This document shows positions 35,701 through 45,500 of a stretch of DNA of 64,000 nucleotides, in pieces. Under the pieces are notes generated by a model. The model had not been told where the DNA came from. It did not search any database and was given only the letters and a program-made list of their open reading frames with translations. Each line of letters begins with the position of its first letter. The first letter of the stretch is position 1. Made by a program: the position numbers and the translations under genes. This stretch comes from Bacteroides acidifaciens. Its GTDB lineage: Bacteria > Bacteroidota > Bacteroidia > Bacteroidales > Bacteroidaceae. The stretch spans positions 1,116,001 through 1,180,000 of the forward strand of contig NZ_CAEUHO010000001.1 in assembly GCF_903181435.1 (NCBI RefSeq), read 5' to 3'.

Positions 35701-37266
35701 GTAGAGCAATTGCGGCTTGTCCGAAAGCACAGCCAACGGGGTATCGTTGCCCATTGAATGGATAGGCTCTGCGCCGGTGCTTGCCATGGGCATAATCAGT
35801 CTTTCGATGTCCTCTTTTGAATAACCGAAAGTGCGGAGCATCCGGTCATAGTTTTCTACATGATGAGGCACTTTGCGTCCGCTTTTCAATTCGTCCAGTT
35901 CGATACGGTTGGTAGCCAGCCATGTGCGGTAAGGTTTTGCTTCCGACAATTGCTTTTTCAGTTCACCATCGTAATATATTTCGCCCTTTTCCGTGTCAAT
36001 CAATAGAATCTTACCCGGTTGTAGCCGTCCTTTTTCTTTAATATCTCCCGGTTCGAAATCCATTACGCCAACTTCCGAAGCTACTACCATCATATCATTT
36101 TTCGTAATCAAGTAGCGGGCGGGACGCAGACCGTTACGGTCGAGCATACCGCCGGCAAAACGTCCGTCACTGAACAGCAGGGCGGCAGGTCCGTCCCAGG
36201 GCTCCATTAATATAGAGTGATATTCATAGAAAGACTTCAAATCTTCACTGATGGGATTCTTCTCGTTGAAAGACTCCGGTACAAGCATTGCCATGGCGTG
36301 AGGCAGGCTCAATCCCGACATTACTAAAAATTCCAGAACATTATCCAATGAAGCACTGTCACTCATACCCGGCTGTATAATCGGACGAATCTCTTTGATA
36401 TCTCCGAGAGTGGGAGAGGAAAGTACACTTTCGCGGGCTTCCATCCAGCCGCGGTTACCGCGAATCGTATTGATTTCGCCATTGTGTGCCAGGAGACGGA
36501 AAGGTTGTGCCAAACCCCATGTTGGGAACGTGTTGGTACTGAAGCGGGAATGCACCAAAGCCAGTCCGCTGGTAAAGTAACTGTTCGTCAGGTCAGGATA
36601 ATAGTTGCGTAGCTGCAACGACGAAAGCATACCTTTATATATAATACTTTTTGTGGAGAGCGAAACGACATAAAAATCCTCTTTTGCCGGAATGGCTGAC
36701 ATTCTGACTTTATTTTCGATTCTCTTACGAATCAGATACAGTTTGCGGTCGGCAGTCTCCGTTTCCGTAAATCCTGTGATAAATACCTGCTTGATATCCG
36801 GTTCATTGGTCAAAGCCGCTTCTCCTAAGATTTCCGGGCAAGTAGGTACGTTTCGCAGATGCATCAGCGTAAGCCCTTCCTTTTCGATTTCTTCGATGAT
36901 GATACTCAAAATGGATGCCTGGTCTTTTTCATTTTTGGGTAGAAAAAGCAGACCGGTACCATAACGTCCCTTTTCGGGAACGGGGATGCCTTGTAATAAA
37001 ATAAACTCGTGCGGGATTTGTAACATAATGCCTGCACCGTCTCCGGTTTTGTTGTCCGCACCCTCGGCGCCGCGGTGGCGCATGTTCTCCAATACCTTTA
37101 AAGCCGACTCAACAATGTCGTGTGACTTTTCTCCGTGAATGTTTACCAGCATACCAACACCGCAGGCATCGTGTTCGTATGCCGCATCGTACAAGCCCGC
37201 CTGTTTGGGCTGTCGTTGGTAAGGGAATCCTTCTGTTTCGTTGTTAAAAAGTTCTTGTTTCTTCAT
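32701..37266 (-). CDS. gltB: Glutamate synthase large subunit
   Basis: 1521 residues. A 34-residue propeptide precedes nucleophile Cys35 (HDACGVGML) of the class II glutaminase; the central domain, FMN-binding synthase domain ([36 protein letters not shown] split across the active site, [18 protein letters not shown]) and the 3Fe-4S cysteines ([15 protein letters not shown]) are all intact, and the C-terminal GXGXG beta-helix follows. With GltD it converts glutamine and 2-oxoglutarate to two glutamates. At residues about 800-815 ([12 protein letters not shown]) the gene contains a 12-base inverted repeat that looks like an inserted spacer repeat. Divergent from glmS. Confidence 0.97.
   Translation of the reverse strand: [1521 protein letters not shown]
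34843..34883. repeat. Inverted repeat inside gltB
   Basis: Perfect 12-base arms AAGAAGTTGAGA (34843-34854) and TCTCAACTTCTT (34872-34883) within the coding frame. The spacer and arm share TCTCTCCATTCTCA and CTCAACTTCTTCAA with DNA at the dapF 3' end, suggesting a dispersed element. Confidence 0.6.
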
Positions 37267-37628
37267 TCTTACTAGCTTTATTGTATGATAATACCTGTTT
37301 GATGTATCAAAATGTTCGGCAAAAATAAGTATTTAATTTCATAATGATAGTAAAATACCGTCTTTCTATGACACGAAATATAAAGCCTGTTCTTTATTCT
37401 TTTAATTTGTAACCAAAATCCTTTGAATTGCTTTTAATTTGTTATCCTGATATCTGTTATTTGAAACTGATTGTAATCTGTTTCTTTTTGAGCTAAAAAG
37501 ATTATATTATTTAACTTTTTGATGTGTTTACAACTTTTTTGTGCGTTTCTGTCAAATAAATATCGAAATTGTTATCTTTATGTTATTTGGAATGTGTATA
37601 TTTGCAGCCGAAATAAAAATATCATAAT
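37267..37628. other. Divergent regulatory spacer gltB/glmS
   Basis: 362 AT-rich bases without a coding frame. A plus-strand -7 element TATATTTG at 37597-37604 lies 25 bases before glmS; a minus-strand TATTTTTG at 37320-37327 faces gltB. Neither has a clear -33 partner, which may point to activator dependence. CTTTTAATTTGT is repeated at 37399 and 37431 (32-base spacing). Nothing else seen. Confidence 0.5.
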
Positions 37629-39473
37629 ATGTGTGGAATAGTAGGCTATATTGGTAAAAGAAAAGCCTACCCCATCCTTATAAAAGGGCTGAAGCGATTA
37701 GAGTATCGTGGATATGACAGCGCAGGGGTAGCAATCATCAGTGACAACCAACAGTTGAATGTGTACAAGACGAAAGGAAAAGTCTCCGAACTCGAAAATT
37801 TCGTCACACAGAAAGATATTTCCGGTACAATCGGAATCGCCCATACTCGTTGGGCTACTCACGGGGAACCTTGTTCCGCTAACGCCCATCCTCATTACTC
37901 TTCTTCCGAAAAACTCGCTCTCATTCATAACGGTATCATTGAAAACTACGCCGTACTCAAAGAAAAACTCCAAGCTAAAGGCTACATCTTTAAAAGCAGT
38001 ACAGATACCGAAGTTCTCGTTCAATTAATAGAATACATGAAAGTTACCAATCAGGTTAGTTTGCTGGCTGCCGTTCAGTTGGCGCTGGGAGAGGTGATTG
38101 GCGCTTATGCGATTGCGATTCTTGATAAAGAGCATCCGGATGAGATTATTGCGGCACGCAAAAGCAGCCCGCTGGTAGTGGGTATTGGCGAAGATGAATT
38201 CTTTCTGGCTTCGGACGCCACTCCGATTGTAGAATATACAGATAAGGTGGTCTACTTGGAAGACGGAGAGATTGCCGTAATAAACAGGGGTGAAGAGTTG
38301 AAGGTAGTCGATTTGAATAATGTCGAAATGACTCCCGAAGTGAAGAAAGTGGAATTGAAGCTCGGACAATTAGAAAAGGGCGGTTATCCGCACTTTATGT
38401 TGAAAGAGATTTTTGAACAGCCAGATTGCATCCATGATTGTATGCGCGGACGCATCAATGTAGATGCGGACAACGTAGTGCTTTCGGCAGTGATTGATAA
38501 TAAGGAAAGGCTGCTGAGTGCCAAACGGTTTATTATCGTGGCTTGCGGAACTTCCTGGCATGCCGGACTTATCGGCAAACAACTGATTGAAAGTTTCTGC
38601 CGCATACCGGTAGAAGTGGAATATGCTTCTGAATTCCGTTACCGCGACCCTGTGATTAACGAGCAGGATGTAGTGATTGCCATCTCTCAGAGTGGCGAGA
38701 CTGCCGATACATTGGCTGCCGTAGAATTGGCAAAGAGCCGTGGGGCATTTATATACGGAATTTGTAATGCCATCGGTTCGTCGATTCCCCGTGCCACTCA
38801 CACCGGTTCGTATATCCACGTAGGCCCGGAAATCGGAGTTGCTTCTACCAAAGCATTTACGGGACAGGTCACTGTATTAGCGATGTTGGCATTGACACTT
38901 GCCAAAGAAAAGGGAACGATTGACGAACAGTATTATCTTTCGGTTGTGAGGGAGTTGAATCAAATTCCTGAGAAAATGAAAGAAGTGTTGAAATTGAATG
39001 ATAAACTGGCGGAACTATCGAAAACTTTCACCTATGCACACAACTTTATTTATTTGGGACGCGGATATAGTTATCCCGTAGCTCTCGAAGGTGCGCTGAA
39101 ATTGAAAGAAATTTCGTATATTCATGCCGAAGGTTATCCGGCTGCCGAGATGAAGCACGGCCCGATTGCCTTGATTGACGCAGAAATGCCGGTAGTGGTG
39201 ATTGCCACCCAAAATGCCCTGTACGAAAAAGTGCTGAGCAACATTCAGGAAATCAAGGCGCGGAAAGGACGGGTGATTGCTTTTGTGACGAAAGGAGATA
39301 CGGTTATCAGCCAGATTGCCGATTGCAGTATCGAGCTTCCTGAAACAATCGAATGTCTCAATCCGTTAATTACTACGGTACCTCTCCAATTGCTTGCATA
39401 CCACATAGCAGTCTGCAAGGGAATGGATGTAGACCAGCCCAGGAATCTGGCTAAATCTGTAACTGTGGAGTAA
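37629..39473 (+). CDS. glmS: Glutamine-fructose-6-phosphate aminotransferase
   Basis: 614 residues. Class II glutaminase with Cys2 (MCGIVGYIG), GIAHTRWATHGEP and HNGIIENY; then two SIS sugar-isomerase domains with ACGTSWHAG, ISQSGETADTLAA, VGPEIGVASTKAFTGQ and the C-terminal lid ending NLAKSVTVE. Makes glucosamine-6-phosphate, the first committed step to peptidoglycan and LPS amino sugars. No glmS ribozyme is visible upstream. It leads glmS-purF-carA-carB, with 40 bases to purF. Confidence 0.97.
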   Translation: MCGIVGYIGKRKAYPILIKGLKRLEYRGYDSAGVAIISDNQQLNVYKTKGKVSELENFVTQKDISGTIGIAHTRWATHGEPCSANAHPHYSSSEKLALIHNGIIENYAVLKEKLQAKGYIFKSSTDTEVLVQLIEYMKVTNQVSLLAAVQLALGEVIGAYAIAILDKEHPDEIIAARKSSPLVVGIGEDEFFLASDATPIVEYTDKVVYLEDGEIAVINRGEELKVVDLNNVEMTPEVKKVELKLGQLEKGGYPHFMLKEIFEQPDCIHDCMRGRINVDADNVVLSAVIDNKERLLSAKRFIIVACGTSWHAGLIGKQLIESFCRIPVEVEYASEFRYRDPVINEQDVVIAISQSGETADTLAAVELAKSRGAFIYGICNAIGSSIPRATHTGSYIHVGPEIGVASTKAFTGQVTVLAMLALTLAKEKGTIDEQYYLSVVRELNQIPEKMKEVLKLNDKLAELSKTFTYAHNFIYLGRGYSYPVALEGALKLKEISYIHAEGYPAAEMKHGPIALIDAEMPVVVIATQNALYEKVLSNIQEIKARKGRVIAFVTKGDTVISQIADCSIELPETIECLNPLITTVPLQLLAYHIAVCKGMDVDQPRNLAKSVTVE

Positions 39474-39513
39474 ATCTTGTAATATATATAACAGGTAATT
39501 TGGATTTGTATAA

Positions 39514-41397
39514 ATGGAACAATTGAAACATGAATGTGGCGTTGCCATGATACGCCTGCTTAAACCGCTGGAGTATTACGAGAAGAAGTACGGAACGTGG
39601 ATGTACGGCCTGAACAAGCTTTATCTGCTGATGGAAAAGCAGCACAACCGTGGACAGGAAGGTGCGGGACTGGCTTGCGTGAAACTGGAAGCCAATCCGG
39701 GTGAAGAATATATGTTCCGCGAACGTGCCCTGGGTTCCGGTGCCATTACCGAAATCTTTGAAAATGTGCAGAACAATTTCAAGGATTTGACTCCCGAACA
39801 ACTGCATGATGCGGAGTATGCCAAACGTACTTTACCTTTTGTCGGTGAAGCATATATGGGGCATCTCCGTTATTCCACCACAGGGAAATCCGGCATCTCT
39901 TACGTACATCCGTTTTTGAGAAGAAACAACTGGCGTGCCAAGAACCTGGCTCTCTGCGGTAACTTCAATATGACGAACGTAGATGAAATATTTGCCCGTA
40001 TTACGGCTATCGGTCAGCATCCGCGTAAATATGCCGATACATACATCATGTTGGAACAGGTGGGACACCGTCTCGACCGTGAAGTGGAACGTGTCTTTAA
40101 TCTTGCCGAAGCAGACGGGCTCACAGGTATGGGCATCACCAATTATATAGAAGAGCATATCGACCTGTCTAATGTATTGCGTACTTCCAGCCGTGAGTGG
40201 GATGGGGGATATGTTATCTGCGGACTGACCGGAAGCGGTGAATCTTTCGCTATCCGCGACCCGTGGGGGATTCGTCCCGCATTTTGGTATCAGGATGACG
40301 AGATAGCCGTATTAGCTTCCGAACGTCCGGTCATCCAGACTGTCCTGAATGTTCCGTTTGAAGAAATTAAAGAGCTGCAACCGGGACAAGCGCTGCTTAT
40401 CAGCAAGGAAGGCAAAATACGTACTTCGCAAATTATCAAACCTCATGAGAAGCACGCTTGCTCTTTTGAACGTATCTACTTCTCCCGTGGTAGTGACGTA
40501 GATATCTATAAGGAAAGAAAACTGCTGGGCGAAAAGTTAGTTCCGAAAATCCTGAAAGCTATCAATAACGACATCGACCATACCGTTTTCTCTTTTATTC
40601 CCAATACTGCCGAAGTCGCTTTCTACGGAATGCTGCAAGGATTGGACGATTATCTGAACGAAGAGAAAGTGCAGCAGATTGCCGCATTGGGGCATAACCC
40701 GAACATGGAAGAACTGGAAGTAATCCTTTCTCGCCGTATCCGTAGTGAAAAGGTGGCTATCAAGGATATCAAGCTCCGCACTTTCATTGCCGAAGGAAAC
40801 AGCCGCAATGATTTGGCGGCTCACGTATATGACATTACATACGGAAGTCTCGTGCCCGGTGTCGATAACTTGGTGATAATTGACGACAGTATTGTGCGCG
40901 GTACAACGCTGAAACAAAGTATAATCGGTATTCTCGACCGTCTCAGCCCGAAGAAGATTGTCATCGTATCCTCTTCACCGCAAGTACGTTATCCTGATTA
41001 TTACGGCATAGACATGGCGAAGATGAGCGAATTTATTGCTTTCAGGGCAGCTATCGAGCTTCTGAAAGAACGCGATATGAAAGATGTGATTGCTGCCGCT
41101 TACCGTAAATCCAAAGACCAGGTAGGACTGCCGAAAGAGCAGATGGTGAATTACGTAAAAGACATTTATGCTCCTTTCACCGATGAAGAAATCTCCGCCA
41201 AGATGGTGGAATTGTTGACACCGAAAGGGACGAGAGCGAAAGTCGAAATCGTCTACCAACCGTTGGAAGGACTTCACGAAGCTTGCCCGAACCATACGGG
41301 CGATTGGTACTTCAGCGGCAATTACCCTACACCGGGTGGTGTGAAAATGGTGAACCGGGCATTTATCGATTACATAGAGCAAATGTATCAATTTTAA
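39514..41397 (+). CDS. purF: Amidophosphoribosyltransferase
   Basis: 627 residues, longer than E. coli PurF (about 505). Class II glutaminase with the nucleophile at Cys8 (KHECGVAMI), implying removal of seven residues; RGQEGAGLACV and MGHLRYSTTG follow. The PRPP loop VIIDDSIVRGTT begins at residue 454. Insertions near 60-100 and a C-terminal extension (with ACPNHTGDWYFSGNYPTPGG) distinguish it from enteric PurF; Bacteroides forms have these as I recall. Catalyses the first step of purine synthesis. 27 bases ahead of carA. Confidence 0.93.
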   Translation: MEQLKHECGVAMIRLLKPLEYYEKKYGTWMYGLNKLYLLMEKQHNRGQEGAGLACVKLEANPGEEYMFRERALGSGAITEIFENVQNNFKDLTPEQLHDAEYAKRTLPFVGEAYMGHLRYSTTGKSGISYVHPFLRRNNWRAKNLALCGNFNMTNVDEIFARITAIGQHPRKYADTYIMLEQVGHRLDREVERVFNLAEADGLTGMGITNYIEEHIDLSNVLRTSSREWDGGYVICGLTGSGESFAIRDPWGIRPAFWYQDDEIAVLASERPVIQTVLNVPFEEIKELQPGQALLISKEGKIRTSQIIKPHEKHACSFERIYFSRGSDVDIYKERKLLGEKLVPKILKAINNDIDHTVFSFIPNTAEVAFYGMLQGLDDYLNEEKVQQIAALGHNPNMEELEVILSRRIRSEKVAIKDIKLRTFIAEGNSRNDLAAHVYDITYGSLVPGVDNLVIIDDSIVRGTTLKQSIIGILDRLSPKKIVIVSSSPQVRYPDYYGIDMAKMSEFIAFRAAIELLKERDMKDVIAAAYRKSKDQVGLPKEQMVNYVKDIYAPFTDEEISAKMVELLTPKGTRAKVEIVYQPLEGLHEACPNHTGDWYFSGNYPTPGGVKMVNRAFIDYIEQMYQF

Positions 41398-41424
41398 CAA
41401 CCATACAACGATTCAATAATAAGA

Positions 41425-42573
41425 ATGAGAAATGTGACATTAATCCTTGACGACGGGAGCCGGTTCTCTGGCAAGTCGTTTGGCTACGAGAAGCCGGTGG
41501 CGGGTGAAGTAGTTTTCAATACTGCCATGACCGGATATCCCGAGAGCCTTACTGACCCTTCGTATGCCGGACAGTTGATGACTCTTACCTATCCCTTGAT
41601 AGGCAACTACGGAGTTCCTCCTTTTACAATCGAACCGAACGGGCTCGCCACTTTTATGGAGAGCGAGAAAATCCATGCGGAAGCGATTATCGTAAGTGAC
41701 TATTCTTATGAATACAGCCACTGGAACGCAGTGGAAAGTCTCGGCGATTGGTTGAAACGTGAAAAAATTCCCGGTATCACAGGTATTGATACTCGTGAAT
41801 TGACGAAAGTGCTCCGTGAACATGGTGTGATGATGGGAAAGATTGTCTTTGATGATGAGCCGGAGCATATTCCCGAAGCTGCTTATGCAGGCGTTAATTA
41901 CGTAGACAAAGTAAGTTGCAAGGAAATAATCTCTTATCTTCCCGACGTAACTTCTCACTCTTTTCCTGTAAATACTCCCATTGCGCAACTTAATTCTCAA
42001 CTATCAACTTTCAATTCTCAATTTAAAAAAGTGGTATTGGTAGATTGTGGAGTAAAGACCAACATCATCCGTTGCCTGCTGAAACGTGATGTCGAAGTGA
42101 TTCGCGTGCCTTGGGATTATGATTTCAACGGACTCGAATTTGACGGATTATTTATTTCCAATGGCCCGGGCGACCCGGATACTTGCGATGCTGCGGTACA
42201 AAATATCCGTAAGGCAATGAAAAATGAGAAACTCCCTATCTTCGGAATCTGCATGGGTAACCAATTACTTTCGAAAGCAGGTGGCGCCAAAATATACAAA
42301 CTGAAATACGGGCACCGTAGTCACAACCAACCTGTGCGTATGGTAGGCACGGAACGTTGTTTCATCACTTCTCAGAATCACGGTTATGCCGTAGACAATA
42401 ATACGTTGGGCGCAGATTGGGAACCGCTTTTCATCAATATGAACGACGGTTCCAATGAAGGAATCAAGCATAAGACAAATCCTTGGTTCTCGGCGCAATT
42501 CCACCCGGAAGCTGCCAGCGGCCCTACGGATACGGAATTTTTGTTCGACGAATTTGTAAACCTGCTTAAATAA
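41425..42573 (+). CDS. carA: Carbamoyl-phosphate synthase small subunit
   Basis: 382 residues. N-terminal CPSase domain (TAMTGYPESLTDPSY, GITGIDTRELTKVLR) and a class I glutaminase domain with FISNGPGDP, nucleophile Cys276 (GICMGNQLL) and His360-x-Glu362 (FSAQFHPEAASG). Provides ammonia to CarB for pyrimidines and arginine. The linker between domains, about residues 188-200 (QLNSQLSTFNSQF), is encoded by an AT-rich spacer repeat (41989-42026) and is not part of the family core. Nine bases ahead of carB. Confidence 0.97.
   Translation: MRNVTLILDDGSRFSGKSFGYEKPVAGEVVFNTAMTGYPESLTDPSYAGQLMTLTYPLIGNYGVPPFTIEPNGLATFMESEKIHAEAIIVSDYSYEYSHWNAVESLGDWLKREKIPGITGIDTRELTKVLREHGVMMGKIVFDDEPEHIPEAAYAGVNYVDKVSCKEIISYLPDVTSHSFPVNTPIAQLNSQLSTFNSQFKKVVLVDCGVKTNIIRCLLKRDVEVIRVPWDYDFNGLEFDGLFISNGPGDPDTCDAAVQNIRKAMKNEKLPIFGICMGNQLLSKAGGAKIYKLKYGHRSHNQPVRMVGTERCFITSQNHGYAVDNNTLGADWEPLFINMNDGSNEGIKHKTNPWFSAQFHPEAASGPTDTEFLFDEFVNLLK
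41989..42026 (+). repeat. Spacer-type repeat inside the carA coding frame
   Basis: TTAATTCTCAACTATCAA here is the exact reverse complement of an 18-base segment of the gltB-gltD spacer (about 32618), and TTCAATTCTCAATTT that follows belongs to the same family. The insert keeps the reading frame and falls in the interdomain linker. Confidence 0.8.
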
Positions 42574-42582
42574 CCGACAATC

Positions 42583-45500
42583 ATGAAAGAAAATATAAAG
42601 AAAGTATTACTGTTGGGTTCCGGTGCCCTGAAAATCGGTGAGGCCGGTGAGTTTGATTATTCCGGTTCGCAGGCGCTCAAAGCCTTGAAAGAAGAGGGGA
42701 TTGAAACGGTTCTTATCAACCCGAATATTGCTACGGTACAGACTTCCGAAGGGGTGGCCGACCAAATCTACTTCCTGCCGGTGACCCCGTACTTTGTAGA
42801 GAAAGTGATTCAGAAAGAGAAGCCCGAAGGCATTATGCTTGCATTCGGCGGGCAGACGGCCTTGAATTGCGGCGTAGCTTTATATAAGGAAGGAATCCTT
42901 GAAAAATATAATGTAAAGGTGCTCGGTACCCCGGTACAGGCTATTATGGATACCGAAGACCGTGAACTTTTCGTGCAGAAACTAAACGAAATTGACGTAA
43001 AGACTATCAAGAGTGAAGCCGTAGAAAATGCGGAAGACGCCCGTCGCGCAGCAAAAGAGCTGGGTTATCCGGTGATTGTCCGTGCTGCTTATGCGTTGGG
43101 TGGTCTGGGCTCCGGCTTTTGTGATAACGAGGAACAATTGGACGTCCTCGTAGAAAAGGCTTTTTCTTTCTCTCCGCAGGTGTTGGTGGAAAAATCACTC
43201 CGTGGCTGGAAAGAAGTGGAATACGAAGTGGTGCGCGACCGCTTTGACAACTGTATCACTGTTTGTAATATGGAAAACTTTGACCCACTAGGCATTCATA
43301 CCGGTGAGTCTATTGTTATCGCTCCCTCTCAGACACTTACTAACAAAGAATATCATAAACTCCGTGAACTGGCTATCCGCATCATCCGTCATATCGGTAT
43401 CGTCGGCGAATGTAACGTGCAATATGCTTTTGACCCGGAATCTGAAGACTATCGGGTGATTGAGGTAAATGCCCGTCTTTCTCGCTCATCGGCTTTGGCT
43501 TCCAAAGCAACCGGTTATCCGTTGGCTTTCGTTGCCGCCAAGTTAGGATTGGGTTACGGGCTTTTCGACCTGAAAAACTCTGTAACAAAAACGACTTCCG
43601 CCTTCTTTGAACCTGCTCTGGATTATGTAGTCTGTAAAATTCCCCGTTGGGACTTAGGTAAGTTCCACGGAGTAGATAAAGAACTGGGTTCTTCCATGAA
43701 ATCAGTCGGTGAGGTAATGGCTATCGGTCGTACTTTTGAAGAAGCTATCCAAAAAGGGCTTCGCATGATAGGGCAGGGGATGCACGGATTTGTAGAAAAC
43801 AAGGAACTGGTAATCTCCGATATCGACAAAGCGCTTCGTGAACCGACCGATAAACGTATTTTTGTCATCTCGAAAGCATTCCGTGCCGGATATACTATCG
43901 ACCAGGTGCACGAACTGACAAAGATTGACAAATGGTTCCTTCAGAAGTTGATGAATATCATGGAAACTTCCGAAGAACTGCATAGCTGGGGAAATAACCA
44001 CAAACAGATTGCCGACTTGCCGGACGAACTGCTTCGTAAAGCGAAAGTCCAGGGCTTCTCCGACTTTCAGATTGCCCGTGCCATTGGTTACGAAGGCGAT
44101 ATGGAAGACGGTATTCTTTATGTTCGCAATCATCGTAAGCATGTAGGTATTCTTCCGGTTGTGAAACAAATTGATACCTTGGCCGCCGAATATCCCGCGC
44201 AGACTAACTATCTGTATCTTACTTATAGCGGCGTAGCAAACGACGTTCATTATCTGGGTGACCATAAATCTATCGTCGTATTGGGTTCCGGTGCCTATCG
44301 TATCGGTTCCTCGGTAGAGTTCGACTGGTGTGGTGTGCAGGCCTTGAACACAATCCGCAAGGAAGGATGGTGCAGCGTCATGATTAACTATAACCCCGAA
44401 ACCGTATCTACGGACTACGATATGTGCGACCGTCTCTACTTCGACGAACTGACTTTCGAGCGTGTAATGGATATTCTGGAGCTCGAAAATCCGCATGGTG
44501 TCATCGTATCTACCGGTGGGCAAATCCCGAATAACCTGGCATTGCGTCTGGACGCACAGAATATCAATATCCTCGGTACAAGTGCCAAGAGCATTGACAA
44601 CGCCGAAGACCGCGAGAAGTTCTCTGCCATGCTCGACCGTATCGGTGTAGACCAGCCGCGTTGGCGCGAGTTGACTTCTATGGACGACATCAATGAGTTT
44701 GTTGACGAAGTAGGTTTCCCGGTACTTGTCCGTCCGTCATATGTACTTTCAGGTGCCGCGATGAATGTCTGCTCCAATCAGGAAGAACTTGAACGTTTCC
44801 TGAAACTGGCAGCTAATGTATCGAAGAAGCATCCGGTAGTGGTAAGCCAGTTTATCGAGCATGCCAAGGAAGTGGAAATGGATGCCGTAGCCCAGAATGG
44901 AGAAATCGTAGCATACGCTATCAGCGAACATATTGAGTTTGCGGGTGTGCACTCCGGTGACGCTACTATTCAATTCCCGCCACAAAAGCTATATGTAGAG
45001 ACTGTCCGCCGTATCAAACGTATCAGCCGTGAGATTGCCAAGGCTTTGAACATCTCAGGCCCGTTCAATATCCAATATCTGGCAAAAGACAATGATATCA
45101 AAGTTATCGAATGTAACTTGCGTGCCAGCCGTTCTTTCCCGTTTGTCAGCAAAGTATTGAAGATAAACTTTATCGAACTGGCAACGAAAGTCATGCTTGG
45201 TCTGCCTGTCGAAAAACCGGAAAAGAATCTTTTCGAATTGGATTATGTCGGAATCAAGGCTTCCCAGTTCTCCTTCAACCGTTTGCAGAAAGCCGACCCT
45301 GTGTTGGGAGTAGATATGGCTTCTACCGGTGAAGTTGGTTGTATCGGCATGGATACTTCCTGTGCCGTACTGAAAGCAATGCTTGCCGTAGGCTATCGTA
45401 TCCCCCAAAAGAATATCCTGCTTTCCACGGGAACAATGAAACAGAAAGCCGATATGATGGATGCAGCCCGTATGCTGGTGAATAAGGGATATAAACTCTT

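Noticed and set aside
37500..37628. glmS ribozyme upstream of glmS
   Set aside because: No ribozyme core or paired segments that I can identify, and a -7 box lies 25 bases before the ATG, leaving no room.
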